Shown one piece after another: positions 1 to 7,601 of a stretch of DNA of 17,281 nucleotides. Source of the DNA: Clostridiales bacterium (GTDB lineage: Bacteria > Bacillota > Clostridia > Christensenellales > JAISNN01); assembly GCA_031289865.1 (NCBI GenBank), contig JAITOQ010000088.1, forward strand, positions 1 to 17,281, written 5' to 3'. A program made the translations under genes and the position numbers. Numbering within the stretch: the stretch's first letter is position 1; the number at the start of each line of letters is the position of its first letter. The notes under the pieces are model-generated. The model was not told where the DNA came from. It did not search any database and saw only the letters and a program-made list of their open reading frames with translations.

Positions 1-460
1 ACAAAATAGAACCATTAGCGGAATACACACTTTTTAATACAGGTGGAATTTCATTTGCAAATTCTATGGTGATAATGTTACTTTCCTTAAAAAAGTAATG
101 GTCTATCGTTACACTTGCCTCTATCGTAATTTTTGTCAACTCGCCTAATTTTGCCGGCTTGTCGGTAATATCGGACGGCCACGTCTTTTGAAAGGCGTCC
201 AAAACTTTGACGGGATAGCCGCCGATTGTTTCTGGGATTATTGCTTCGGTGTTTTCTTTACTTTGCTTGATTCCTTTCTCGTTCAATCCCCAAATTCGGG
301 CATATTTTTCTCCGTTACGATCTTTTAGAACCGTCACGTCCCAAATCTCGTGATCGATTTTTTTGCCCTTTGACTCGCAACTCGATAGCGCAAATACGAT
401 ACCGAATAAAACCATTGTCGCCAGACAAATAAGACAGATTTTTTTTGCTGCATTTTTCAT
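1..460 (-). CDS. Lipoprotein with BspA-like (LRR_5) motifs, copy A, 3' end outside window
   Basis: This is the N-terminal 153 codons of a secreted lipoprotein; the frame stays open to the window edge. It starts at the ATG at 460 behind a GGAGG ribosome site 7 nt upstream. A basic, hydrophobic leader ends in a lipobox LSSC with the acylated Cys at residue 28, so the mature protein should be anchored on the outer face of the membrane. A segment reading IPETIGGYPVKVLD resembles the repeat unit of BspA-like leucine-rich (LRR_5) surface proteins. It is a paralogue of the gene at 688-1506: nearly identical to about residue 84, then only moderately similar (both keep an AKLGELTKI segment and a TIDHYFF segment). 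The function is unknown. A surface adhesin or binding role is inferred from the LRR_5 resemblance only. Confidence 0.75.
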   Translation of the reverse strand, partial: MKNAAKKICLICLATMVLFGIVFALSSCESKGKKIDHEIWDVTVLKDRNGEKYARIWGLNEKGIKQSKENTEAIIPETIGGYPVKVLDAFQKTWPSDITDKPAKLGELTKITIEASVTIDHYFFKESNIITIEFANEIPPVLKSVYSANGSIL

Positions 461-520
461 TTCTGAACCTCCGTTTTATAAATTTTGTCTATATATCCAA
501 AAAGCTCTCGCTTTTTTATT
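211..520 (-). repeat. Direct repeat, copy A (leader plus 5' coding end of lipoprotein gene)
   Basis: This segment matches 1257-1566 at a constant offset of 1046 bp with no indels. I count about 11 mismatches over 221-520, roughly 96% identity by eye. It covers the 5' leader hairpin, the ribosome site, the signal peptide and about 84 codons. Beyond it towards lower coordinates the similarity drops sharply. Confidence 0.85.
499..516 (-). promoter_or_regulatory. Leader hairpin with GNRA loop, copy A
   Basis: On the minus strand the sequence is AAAAAGC, GAGA, GCTTTTT: a 7-bp stem closing a GNRA-type tetraloop, about 40 nt before the start codon of lipoprotein copy A. The same hairpin with a GAAA loop precedes copy B. 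It could be an mRNA-stabilising leader element or a weak terminator for the upstream small ORF. The U-rich tract lies in the stem itself, so terminator activity is doubtful. Confidence 0.4.
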
Positions 521-521
521 T

Positions 522-662
522 TTAATTTTGATTCGGGAAAAATCTTAATCGTTCTGACGCAAAGACATTTACGCCTTGCGCGTTAAACCAAAAGCCGCTA
601 ACAACAAAAAACATTGATAACGCGATAACAAGTAATTTTGCCCACAAATTTGATTTTTTCAT
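522..662 (-). CDS. Small secreted or membrane peptide, possibly a truncated gene
   Basis: This 46-residue ORF starts at the ATG at 662, preceded by AAGGAG 9 nt upstream. I chose this start over an in-frame ATG at 740, which lies inside the lipoprotein gene and lacks a ribosome site. The product is MKKSNLWAKLL followed by a long hydrophobic stretch and a small-residue region ending VFA-SE, a classic cleavable signal peptide, so only about ten residues (ERLRFFPNQN) would remain after processing. It lies 25 nt downstream of lipoprotein copy B and is probably cotranscribed with it. Its stop codon sits within a few bases of the edge of the 300-bp duplicated block, so it may be the severed 5' end of a larger secreted protein. 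I do not recognise the family. Confidence 0.5.
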   Translation of the reverse strand: MKKSNLWAKLLVIALSMFFVVSGFWFNAQGVNVFASERLRFFPNQN

Positions 663-687
663 GTGATGTATCTCCTTATTTTTTATT

Positions 688-1506
688 TTAATTTTCGTAA
701 TATTCAATTTCAACGTTGGAAGGAATGGCTCCCTTTTCAATAATGGTTTCTTTTGATAGAAAAATCTTTTTTGATCCGGTTCCCGACCAATTTCTAAACG
801 GATTAATTCTATAGATCGTTTGCACAGTGCTTGGAATCTTTGCGGACGAAACCGAATAACGAATATAGGATATAGACTGAGTTAACTCAGTAATCCCCTC
901 TGGAATTTCTATGTAGCTTTCCGTTCCTATATAACCATAAAATATTTGATTTTTTATTAGATATCCGTTGATCATTTCAGATGGTTTAAACCCCACATAA
1001 CCGACCAAATAATCATCGTCGCTATCCTCAGGAACAATACAAATAATAGATCCATTGATATTGCTCGCCATGTTTTTTAACGTTGATGGAGATTTGCTTG
1101 TAAACTCCAGCATGTAAACCTTGCTTTCCTCAAAAAAGTAATGGTCTATCGTCACGTTTGCTTCTATTTTTATTTTAGTCAACTCACCTAATTTTGCCGC
1201 CTTTTCTTCGCCGCCCACGGGCGGCCATGTACTGCGGTAATTATCCAAAACCTTGACGGGATAGCCGCCGATTGTTTCGGGGATTATTGCTTCGGTGTTT
1301 TCTTTACTTTGCTTGATTCCTTTCTCGTTCAATCCCCAGATTCGGGCATATTTTTCTCCGTTACGATCTTTTAGAACCGTCACGTCCCAAATCTCGTGAT
1401 CGATTTTTTTGCCCTTTGACTCACAACTCGATAACGTAAACACAATACCGAATAAAAACATTGTCGCCAGACAAATAAGACAGATTTTTTTTGCTGCATT
1501 TTTCAT
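688..1506 (-). CDS. Lipoprotein with BspA-like (LRR_5) motifs, copy B
   Basis: This is a complete 272-residue lipoprotein. It starts at the ATG at 1506 with GGAGG 7 nt upstream. The signal peptide is residues 1-27 and the lipobox LSSC has its Cys at 28. Two stretches resemble LRR_5 (BspA-like) units: IPETIGGYPVKVLD near residue 75, and a C-terminal series containing IEIPEGITEL and AKIPSTVQTIY. Repeats of this type are common in surface proteins of gut Firmicutes and Bacteroidetes and are associated with binding, but no enzymatic motif is visible. It is the first gene downstream of the promoter at 1758-1786, followed by the small ORF and copy A, apparently as one minus-strand operon. Its codon use is more AT-rich than the neighbouring uvr genes, which fits accessory DNA. 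The lipoprotein call is firm; the function is unknown. Confidence 0.8.
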   Translation of the reverse strand: MKNAAKKICLICLATMFLFGIVFTLSSCESKGKKIDHEIWDVTVLKDRNGEKYARIWGLNEKGIKQSKENTEAIIPETIGGYPVKVLDNYRSTWPPVGGEEKAAKLGELTKIKIEANVTIDHYFFEESKVYMLEFTSKSPSTLKNMASNINGSIICIVPEDSDDDYLVGYVGFKPSEMINGYLIKNQIFYGYIGTESYIEIPEGITELTQSISYIRYSVSSAKIPSTVQTIYRINPFRNWSGTGSKKIFLSKETIIEKGAIPSNVEIEYYEN

Positions 1507-1566
1507 TGCTAAACCTCCGTTTTATAAATTTTGTCTATATATCCAAAAAGCTTTCGCTTTTTTATT
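1257..1566 (-). repeat. Direct repeat, copy B (leader plus 5' coding end of lipoprotein gene)
   Basis: This is the partner of 211-520. The high-identity block starts just upstream of the leader hairpin and ends inside the coding sequence near codon 84. The flanks on the promoter side differ completely between the copies (small ORF versus intergenic DNA), which defines one duplication boundary near 520/1566. Confidence 0.85.
1545..1562 (-). promoter_or_regulatory. Leader hairpin with GNRA loop, copy B
   Basis: On the minus strand this is AAAAAGC, GAAA, GCTTTTT, a 7-bp stem about 40 nt before the start of lipoprotein copy B. The stem is identical to copy A and the single difference is in the loop, where both variants fit GNRA. 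Confidence 0.4.
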
Positions 1567-1898
1567 GTTACCTTAAAAAAACAAAAAACGACCCCCTAAA
1601 ATAAACCTTGATTGTTTTTTCGGCTGCTGTCTTCATACCGTTTAAACTCATCTTCGTTTTTTTGTCAGTCGTAAATTCTCAATATTTTTTCTTCTTCTCG
1701 TTTAATGCTCTCTACTTGTCTCTCTAAAAAACTCCTCTTTTCCCCTTTTGCAATTATAGTATACATTATGTCTATTCCGAAGTCAATGGTTTTCGAAAAA
1801 TTTTTCTAACAATATCGGCAAGGCTGCAACGTCCCCTACGGTGGGATACCGACTTATTGTAATAGTGTCTTAATTTTTTATTCTCAAATTTGTTTTGA
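1567..1898. other. AT-rich intergenic region between divergent operons
   Basis: This stretch separates the leftward lipoprotein operon from rightward uvrB. It holds the minus-strand promoter at 1758-1786 and about 245 nt of leader before lipoprotein copy B. Within the leader is a minus-strand reading frame (ATG at 1766) of 33 codons interrupted by TGA at 1665-1667 and then open for 22 more codons to TAG at 1596. It encodes a highly charged peptide with a segment LERQVESIKREEEKILRIYD. This could be a decayed gene remnant. Nothing else convincing was seen. Confidence 0.35.
1758..1786 (-). promoter_or_regulatory. Sigma-A-type promoter for the lipoprotein operon
   Basis: Read on the minus strand: -35 TTGACT (1786-1781), a 17-bp spacer, and -10 TATACT (1763-1758). 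Both boxes are one base from consensus and the spacing is optimal. It faces the lipoprotein genes, with a start expected near 1751 and therefore a leader of about 245 nt. Confidence 0.65.
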
Positions 1899-1928
1899 TT
1901 GCGTATCTCCATGCTATTGTGATATAAT
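1899..1928 (+). promoter_or_regulatory. Extended -10 promoter for uvrB
   Basis: There is a perfect -10 TATAAT at 1923-1928 preceded by TGA (an extended -10, TGnTATAAT), with a weaker -35 TTGCGT at 1899-1904 and an 18-bp spacer. It lies about 48 nt before the uvrB start. No Gram-positive LexA/DinR box of the GAACnnnnGTTC type is visible around it. Confidence 0.65.
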
Positions 1929-1976
1929 AAGACCGCAAGAAAAAAATTCTGAAAAAAATAAAAAAGCCGGATTGCT

Positions 1977-3923
1977 ATGCAAAAGTTTGAATTAAGTTCT
2001 CCGTACAAGCCGACGGGGGATCAGCCGAAAGCGATAGAGAGCCTTGTGCAAGGTATAGAGGACGGATTCCGTACTCAGGTTTTGCTTGGGGTGACGGGGA
2101 GCGGAAAGACCTTTACTATGGCGAACGTCATCGAGAGGATACAGCGTCCCGCGCTCATCATCGCGCACAACAAGACCCTTGCGGCACAGCTCTGTAACGA
2201 ATTCCGCGAGTTTTTTCCGAAGAACAGAGTCGAGTTTTTTGTAAGCTATTACGACTACTATCAGCCCGAAGCGTATATTGCGCGGTCGGACACCTATATC
2301 GAGAAGGAATTTGAAATAAACGACGAGATAGACAAGCTTCGCCACGGCGCGACAAGCTCGCTTTGCGAGAGAAGGGATACGATAGTCGTCGCATCGGTGT
2401 CGTGTATCTACGGTTTGGGTGCGCCCGACGAATATTACCGCAATATGGTTTCGATAAGGGAGGGCGATACGCTCGACCGCGACGCGCTTTTGGATAGGCT
2501 GATAGGGATTCAGTATAAGAGGAGCGACATAGACTTTGTGCGCTCGACCTTTCGCGTCCGCGGCGATACCGTCGAAATCTTTCCGTCGAACTACAGCGAG
2601 ATGGCGGTAAGGGTGGAATTTTTCGGGGATATTGTCGATAGGATTGCGGAGATAAACATCGTGACGGGCAAGCCCGTGAGCCGTTTAAAAATGATTACGG
2701 TATTCCCCGCAAGCCACTATATTGCGGGAGAGGAAAGAAAGGGGCAAGCGTTACAAGAGATCCGTGCGGAGATGGCGGAGCGCGTCGAATTTTTTAAGGA
2801 ACACAACAAGCTCATCGAGGCGCAGCGGATATCGGAGCGCGTCAATTACGACCTCGAAATGATACGCGAAATCGGGTATTGCAGCGGTATAGAGAACTAC
2901 TCACGGTTTTTTGACGGGCGAAAACCCGGTACGCCGCCGTATACGCTTTTGGACTTTTTCCCCGACGATTTTATAACCTTTATCGACGAGAGCCACATGA
3001 CTATACCTCAGATCAGAGGCATGTATGCGGGCGACCGCTCCAGAAAGACACAGCTCATAGATTACGGCTTTCGCTTGCCCGCCGCATTTGACAACAGACC
3101 GCTCAATTTTCCCGAATTTGACGCGAGGGTCAAACAGCTTGTTTGCGTTTCCGCAACCCCCGCCGAATACGAAATGAAACAAGCGGACAATATCGCGGAG
3201 CAAGTGATTCGCCCGACGGGCTTGGTCGATCCCGAAATCGTCATACGCAAAGTAGAGGGACAAATCGACGACCTAATATCCGAAATCAACGGTGTGACCG
3301 AAAAGGGCGGGCGGGTTTTGGTGACCACGCTTACAAAAAAAATGGCTGAAAATCTCACGACATTCCTCGGCGAACACGGGATAAGAGTGAGGTATATGCA
3401 TTCCGAAATCGACACGTTGGAACGGATAGAAATTATAGCGTCGCTTAGAAAAGGCGACTTTGACGTTTTGGTCGGAATCAACCTCTTACGGGAGGGGTTA
3501 GACCTCCCGGAGGTCATGCTTGTCTGTATACTCGACGCGGATAAGGAGGGCTTTTTGAGGAGCGACACCTCCCTCATTCAGACGGTCGGGCGCGCCGCAC
3601 GAAACAGCGAAGCGCGGGTCATCATGTACGCCGATACCGTGACGGGCAGTATGGATAGGGCGATAAAGGAAACCGACCGTAGGAGAACAATTCAAAAGGA
3701 GTTTAACGAGAAGCACGGTATTATCCCGAAAACCATCGTAAAAAGCGTCGTCAACACCCTCGAGGTCACCCAAAAAATCCGTGAAAAAGCCGACGGACAA
3801 GACGTCGTAAAGCAAATAGAAGCACTGAAAGGCTTGATGAAATCCGCCGCCGCCGTGCTGGACTTTGAGGCGGCAATCAAGTTGAGGGACGAGTTGGCGG
3901 AATTGAAGAAGCTTTTGAAGTAG
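1977..3923 (+). CDS. uvrB: UvrABC excinuclease subunit B
   Basis: UvrB is the damage-verifying helicase-like ATPase of nucleotide excision repair. UvrA loads it on DNA and it then recruits UvrC for dual incision. The 648-residue length is normal. Visible landmarks: the N-terminal SPYKPTGDQPKAI signature, Walker A GVTGSGKT at 38-45, the beta-hairpin YYDYYQPEAY at 91-100 that probes between the strands, the DESH box at 337-340, helicase motif VI QTVGRAARN at 535-543, and the C-terminal UVR helix pair (DFEAAIKLRDELAELKK) that contacts UvrC/UvrA. The start at 1977 gives the canonical N-terminus, although the ribosome site (GCCGGA) is poor. uvrA follows 86 nt downstream on the same strand. Nothing is missing or disrupted. 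Confidence 0.98.
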   Translation: MQKFELSSPYKPTGDQPKAIESLVQGIEDGFRTQVLLGVTGSGKTFTMANVIERIQRPALIIAHNKTLAAQLCNEFREFFPKNRVEFFVSYYDYYQPEAYIARSDTYIEKEFEINDEIDKLRHGATSSLCERRDTIVVASVSCIYGLGAPDEYYRNMVSIREGDTLDRDALLDRLIGIQYKRSDIDFVRSTFRVRGDTVEIFPSNYSEMAVRVEFFGDIVDRIAEINIVTGKPVSRLKMITVFPASHYIAGEERKGQALQEIRAEMAERVEFFKEHNKLIEAQRISERVNYDLEMIREIGYCSGIENYSRFFDGRKPGTPPYTLLDFFPDDFITFIDESHMTIPQIRGMYAGDRSRKTQLIDYGFRLPAAFDNRPLNFPEFDARVKQLVCVSATPAEYEMKQADNIAEQVIRPTGLVDPEIVIRKVEGQIDDLISEINGVTEKGGRVLVTTLTKKMAENLTTFLGEHGIRVRYMHSEIDTLERIEIIASLRKGDFDVLVGINLLREGLDLPEVMLVCILDADKEGFLRSDTSLIQTVGRAARNSEARVIMYADTVTGSMDRAIKETDRRRTIQKEFNEKHGIIPKTIVKSVVNTLEVTQKIREKADGQDVVKQIEALKGLMKSAAAVLDFEAAIKLRDELAELKKLLK

Positions 3924-4009
3924 CGAAATTGAAAGACTATTAAGATAACGGAATCAGAAAACGGTTGAAATAAAAAAAAATAAAAAAACTATCAAAACAA
4001 AGGAAAATC

Positions 4010-6838
4010 ATGAAACAATACATCTATGTAAAGGGCGCAAAGGAACACAATTTAAAGAATATCGATATTCAGATACCGAGGGATAAGCTCGTGGTTTTTA
4101 CGGGGATAAGCGGTTCGGGAAAATCCTCTCTCGCGTTTGACACGATTTTTGCAGAGGGGCAGAGGCGGTACGTCGAGAGTCTATCCTCTTATGCGAGGCA
4201 GTTTTTGGGGCAGATGAAAAAACCCGACGTCGAGTCTATCGACGGGCTTTCGCCCGCGATTTCTATCGACCAGAGGACGACCTCTCACAATCCGCGCTCG
4301 ACCGTGGGGACGGTCACGGAGATACACGACTATCTCCGTCTCCTCTATGCGCGAGTCGGAAAGCCGCATTGCGTAAATTGCGGACGGGAGATAAGCCGTC
4401 AAACCGTGGACGAGATTTGCGACGCGATTTTAAAAAGTCCTATCGGCGCAAAGCTGATAGTCACCGCGCCCGTCATAAGGGGGAGAAAGGGCGAATATGT
4501 CAAGCTCCTCGAAAGCATGAAGCGGAGCGGTTATGTCCGCGCAAAGATCGACGGGAGCATGTACGACCTCGACGAGAGTATAGATCTCGACAAAAACATT
4601 CGGCATAATCTCGGAATAGTCATCGACAGATTGGTCATAAAGGACGATATGCGCCGCCGCCTATCCGACAGTATAGAAGCCGCGCTTAGGCTCGCGGAGG
4701 GGCTTGTCATAGCGGAGATAGACGGCGCGGAAACCCTCTACAGTACGCAGTACGCTTGCCCCGATTGCGGGATCGCGCTTGAGGAGCTTGAGCCGCGTCT
4801 GTTTAGCTTTAATACCCCTTTCGGGGCGTGTCCCGCGTGTACGGGATTGGGCTTTATAAACGAGATAGACCTCGATAAAATCATTAAACCCGAACGTTCC
4901 GTATCGGAGGGCGCGGTGGAGGTTTCGGGGTGGAATATGGACGGCGGCAAGATTGCGGAGTCTATGTTTGTCGCGCTTTCGGAGCGGTACGGCTTTTCGC
5001 TCCGTACCCCGTACAAGGATTTGCCGCCCGATATTCAAAAACTCTTGCTATACGGGAACGGCGGCGAAAAAATGGAGGTGCAGTACCGCACGGGATCGTT
5101 TTCGGGGAAGTATTCCTCGTCGTTCGAGGGGGTCATAAACAACCTCAATCGGCGGTATAGAGACACGACGTCCGACTATGTAAAGCGCGAGGTAGAATCG
5201 CTTATGGTCAGTAAACCGTGCAAGACGTGCGACGGTAAACGGCTCAAAAAAGAGGCTCTCGCCGTCACGGTTTCGGAAAAGAATCTTGCGGAAATCTCAG
5301 AGCTTGCAATCGATAAATTGAGAGAGTTTTTTGAGACGGCGGCTTTTAACGAAACCGAAAAATTGATTGCCGCGCCTATCATGAAAGAGATAGGAGAACG
5401 GCTTAGGTTTTTGTGCGACGTGGGCTTAAACTACCTCACGCTGTCGCGGAGCGCGGGGACGCTGTCGGGCGGCGAGGCGCAGAGAATACGCCTTGCGACA
5501 CAGATCGGGAGCGGGCTTACGGGAGTCTTGTATATTTTGGACGAGCCGAGTATAGGACTGCACCAAAGGGACAATGACAAGCTCCTCGAGACCTTAAAGC
5601 ATTTGCGCGACCTTGGGAACACCTTGATTGTCGTAGAACACGACGAGGATACCATGCGCGCCGCGGACTATCTCGTCGATATCGGACCCGGCGCGGGAAT
5701 AAACGGCGGCTACCTCGTCGCGGCGGGGAGCGTCGGCGAGATAGAAGCGTGTGACGAGTCGATTACGGGACAGTATTTGTCCGGAAAAAAGAGGATAGAA
5801 TTCGACCCCGACAGAATAAAATCCGACGGACGCTATCTCGAAGTGTTCGGTGCGAAACAAAACAACCTAAAGAATATCGACATCAAAATCCCTCTCGGAC
5901 TTATGACGGCTGTGACGGGGGTGTCGGGGAGCGGAAAGAGTAGTCTCGTCAATGAGATTATCTATCCGTATCTGGCAAATAAGCTCAATCATGCGAGTCA
6001 AACGGAGGGGGATTTTAGGAGCATAAAGGGTGCGGAATACCTCGACAAGGTGATCGATATCGACCAAAGCGCGATAGGTCGGACGCCGCGAAGCAATCCC
6101 GCGACATATACGGGGGTGTTTACGAATATTCGCAAGCTGTTTTCGGAGACGCAAGACGCAAAGGTCAGAGGATTTAAGGAGGGGCGGTTCAGTTTTAATC
6201 TCCCCGGCGGGCGATGCGAAAATTGCGGCGGCGACGGAATCATCAAGATAGAAATGCACTTTTTACCCGATATTTACGTCCCGTGCGAGGTGTGCAAGGA
6301 GAGACGGTATAACAGAGAAACCTTGGAGGTCAAATACAAAGGAAAAAATATCTACGACGTTCTCGATATGCCGATAGACGAGGCTTGCGCCTTTTTTGAA
6401 AACGTGCCGTCGATTTATGCAAAAATAAAGACCCTTTACGACGTGGGATTGGGCTATGTAAAGCTCGGTCAGCCCGCAACGACCCTTTCGGGCGGCGAAG
6501 CGCAAAGGGTCAAGTTGGCGACGGAGCTATCTAAAAGGAGTACGGGGAAGACGATCTATATCCTCGACGAACCCACGACGGGTCTGCACGTCGCGGACGT
6601 CGATAAGCTCCTCAAAATCCTTGCAAAATTGAAAAAAGGCGGCAACACCGTCCTCATCATAGAACACAATCTCGACGTCGTAAAATCCGCCGACTACATC
6701 ATAGACCTCGGCCCCGAAGGCGGCGACGGCGGCGGCACCCTCGTCGCGCAAGGTACGCCCGAAGAGGTCGCGGAGAACGGGGAGAGCTATACGGGGCTTT
6801 ATTTAAGGAAGGCGTTGTTTGCTTCGGAAGAGGGCTGA
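4010..6838 (+). CDS. uvrA: UvrABC excinuclease subunit A
   Basis: UvrA is the dimeric ABC-type ATPase that finds DNA lesions and delivers UvrB; Mfd also recruits it at stalled RNA polymerase. The 942-residue length is typical. Seen in order: first Walker A GISGSGKS at 32-39, zinc ligands C250/C253 and C274/C277, ABC signature LSGGEAQR at 485-492, second Walker A GVSGSGKS at 637-644, zinc ligands C736/C739 and C759/C762, and second signature LSGGEAQR at 826-833, with the D-E-P Walker B segments following each signature. The start at 4010 is supported by AAAGGAAA a few bases upstream. No strong promoter or terminator separates it from uvrB, so cotranscription is likely. No clear terminator follows before the next promoter at 6870. 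Confidence 0.98.
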   Translation: MKQYIYVKGAKEHNLKNIDIQIPRDKLVVFTGISGSGKSSLAFDTIFAEGQRRYVESLSSYARQFLGQMKKPDVESIDGLSPAISIDQRTTSHNPRSTVGTVTEIHDYLRLLYARVGKPHCVNCGREISRQTVDEICDAILKSPIGAKLIVTAPVIRGRKGEYVKLLESMKRSGYVRAKIDGSMYDLDESIDLDKNIRHNLGIVIDRLVIKDDMRRRLSDSIEAALRLAEGLVIAEIDGAETLYSTQYACPDCGIALEELEPRLFSFNTPFGACPACTGLGFINEIDLDKIIKPERSVSEGAVEVSGWNMDGGKIAESMFVALSERYGFSLRTPYKDLPPDIQKLLLYGNGGEKMEVQYRTGSFSGKYSSSFEGVINNLNRRYRDTTSDYVKREVESLMVSKPCKTCDGKRLKKEALAVTVSEKNLAEISELAIDKLREFFETAAFNETEKLIAAPIMKEIGERLRFLCDVGLNYLTLSRSAGTLSGGEAQRIRLATQIGSGLTGVLYILDEPSIGLHQRDNDKLLETLKHLRDLGNTLIVVEHDEDTMRAADYLVDIGPGAGINGGYLVAAGSVGEIEACDESITGQYLSGKKRIEFDPDRIKSDGRYLEVFGAKQNNLKNIDIKIPLGLMTAVTGVSGSGKSSLVNEIIYPYLANKLNHASQTEGDFRSIKGAEYLDKVIDIDQSAIGRTPRSNPATYTGVFTNIRKLFSETQDAKVRGFKEGRFSFNLPGGRCENCGGDGIIKIEMHFLPDIYVPCEVCKERRYNRETLEVKYKGKNIYDVLDMPIDEACAFFENVPSIYAKIKTLYDVGLGYVKLGQPATTLSGGEAQRVKLATELSKRSTGKTIYILDEPTTGLHVADVDKLLKILAKLKKGGNTVLIIEHNLDVVKSADYIIDLGPEGGDGGGTLVAQGTPEEVAENGESYTGLYLRKALFASEEG

Positions 6839-6869
6839 TAAATAATCATAACGAAGATTTGTAAAACGG

Positions 6870-6898
6870 TTGCAATTGTCTTTAAAATGTGTTATAGT
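6870..6898 (+). promoter_or_regulatory. Promoter of the AbiE toxin-antitoxin operon
   Basis: -35 TTGCAA at 6870-6875, a 17-bp spacer, and -10 TATAGT at 6893-6898. It is about 50 nt before abiEi and is the only clear promoter seen before the whole run of five same-strand genes ending at 12112. Confidence 0.7.
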
Positions 6899-6938
6899 AT
6901 ATGCGTAAAGTTTAAAATATTTGCATACAATATAACAC
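6889..6938. promoter_or_regulatory. Inverted repeat overlapping the -10 box, candidate AbiEi operator
   Basis: The left arm GTGTTATAGTATATGC (6889-6904) and the right arm GCATACAATATAACAC (6923-6938) match as an inverted repeat at 14 of 16 positions, with 18 bp between arms. The left arm covers the -10 box and the right arm ends 12 nt before abiEi, so a bound protein would block transcription start. AbiEi antitoxins of the streptococcal type are known to autorepress through inverted repeats in their promoter; that this is the site here is inference. Confidence 0.6.
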
Positions 6939-6950
6939 AAAGAGGTTTTT

Positions 6951-7601
6951 ATGGGTCTTAGTTATTCCGACTATATCCGAAACGAAATCGCACAAAAGGA
7001 TTGGGACTGCTTGTTTACGGCGGAAGAAATTTGTGCAAAGACGGCGGAGCGGTTCGGCGCGGATAAAAAAAAGTTGAAATACACCGTCAACGTCATACTC
7101 AACCGTATGACGGGGACGGAGCTTTTGGGGTATCAAAAGGGCGTTTATTACAGACCGCGGAAAACCCTTTTCGGACTCGTTCCGATCAATCGTGCGGAGG
7201 CGGTCTATAAGGAATATGTCGAGAACGAAAACGGCGTAATAGGATACGTCACGGGCCCTACGCTGTTTCAAAAAATGGGTTTTACGACGCAAATACCGAA
7301 ATACCGTTTTTTTGCGAGCAACAAGGCGGTGCGCGAAAAAGTGATAGAGTCCGCAAACATTGTGTTAAGGCCGCCAAAGACCGTTGTGAATGCGGAAAAC
7401 TATCGATATCTTCAGCTGTTGGACATCATAGATAACAAGGACGGCGTAGTATTTGAGACGGACGATGCGGAAGAACGGTACTGCGAAGTTATTCAAAAGT
7501 ACGCGCTTGATTTCGGGCGGTTAATCGGTACGGCAAAAAGGTATTATTCGCAGAGGGTTGTAGACGCGTTGGTCGGCGTTGCGGTGAGGAGCGTACTATG
7601 A
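6951..7601 (+). CDS. abiEi: AbiEi-type antitoxin, winged-helix autorepressor (DUF6088-like)
   Basis: A 216-residue protein with the layout of type IV AbiE antitoxins: an N-terminal winged-helix region of about residues 1-70 (SYSDYIRNEI... with a basic turn ending YYRPRKTLFG) and a longer C-terminal domain beginning near GVIGYVTGPTLFQKMG. In the family the wHTH binds promoter inverted repeats for autoregulation and the C-terminal domain counteracts the toxin without a stable complex. The start at 6951 is supported by AGAGG 5 nt upstream. The stop overlaps the next gene's start by 4 nt (ATGA), the usual translational coupling of this pair. The striking inverted repeat just upstream fits autoregulation. 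Identification rests on the N-terminal pattern, size and pairing with the AbiEii toxin; the exact subfamily is uncertain. Confidence 0.8.
   Translation: MGLSYSDYIRNEIAQKDWDCLFTAEEICAKTAERFGADKKKLKYTVNVILNRMTGTELLGYQKGVYYRPRKTLFGLVPINRAEAVYKEYVENENGVIGYVTGPTLFQKMGFTTQIPKYRFFASNKAVREKVIESANIVLRPPKTVVNAENYRYLQLLDIIDNKDGVVFETDDAEERYCEVIQKYALDFGRLIGTAKRYYSQRVVDALVGVAVRSVL

Noticed and set aside
1665..1667. TGA as a recoded selenocysteine or reassigned codon in the small minus-strand frame
   Set aside because: No SECIS-like hairpin follows and the peptide matches no selenoprotein. The complete genes in the window use TGA as a normal stop (uvrA, pth, sulfatase).
1772..2008. Minus-strand 78-codon frame across the uvrB promoter and start
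   Set aside because: It overlaps the uvrB start antisense, has no ribosome site or recognisable domain, and the region is explained by the uvrB promoter.
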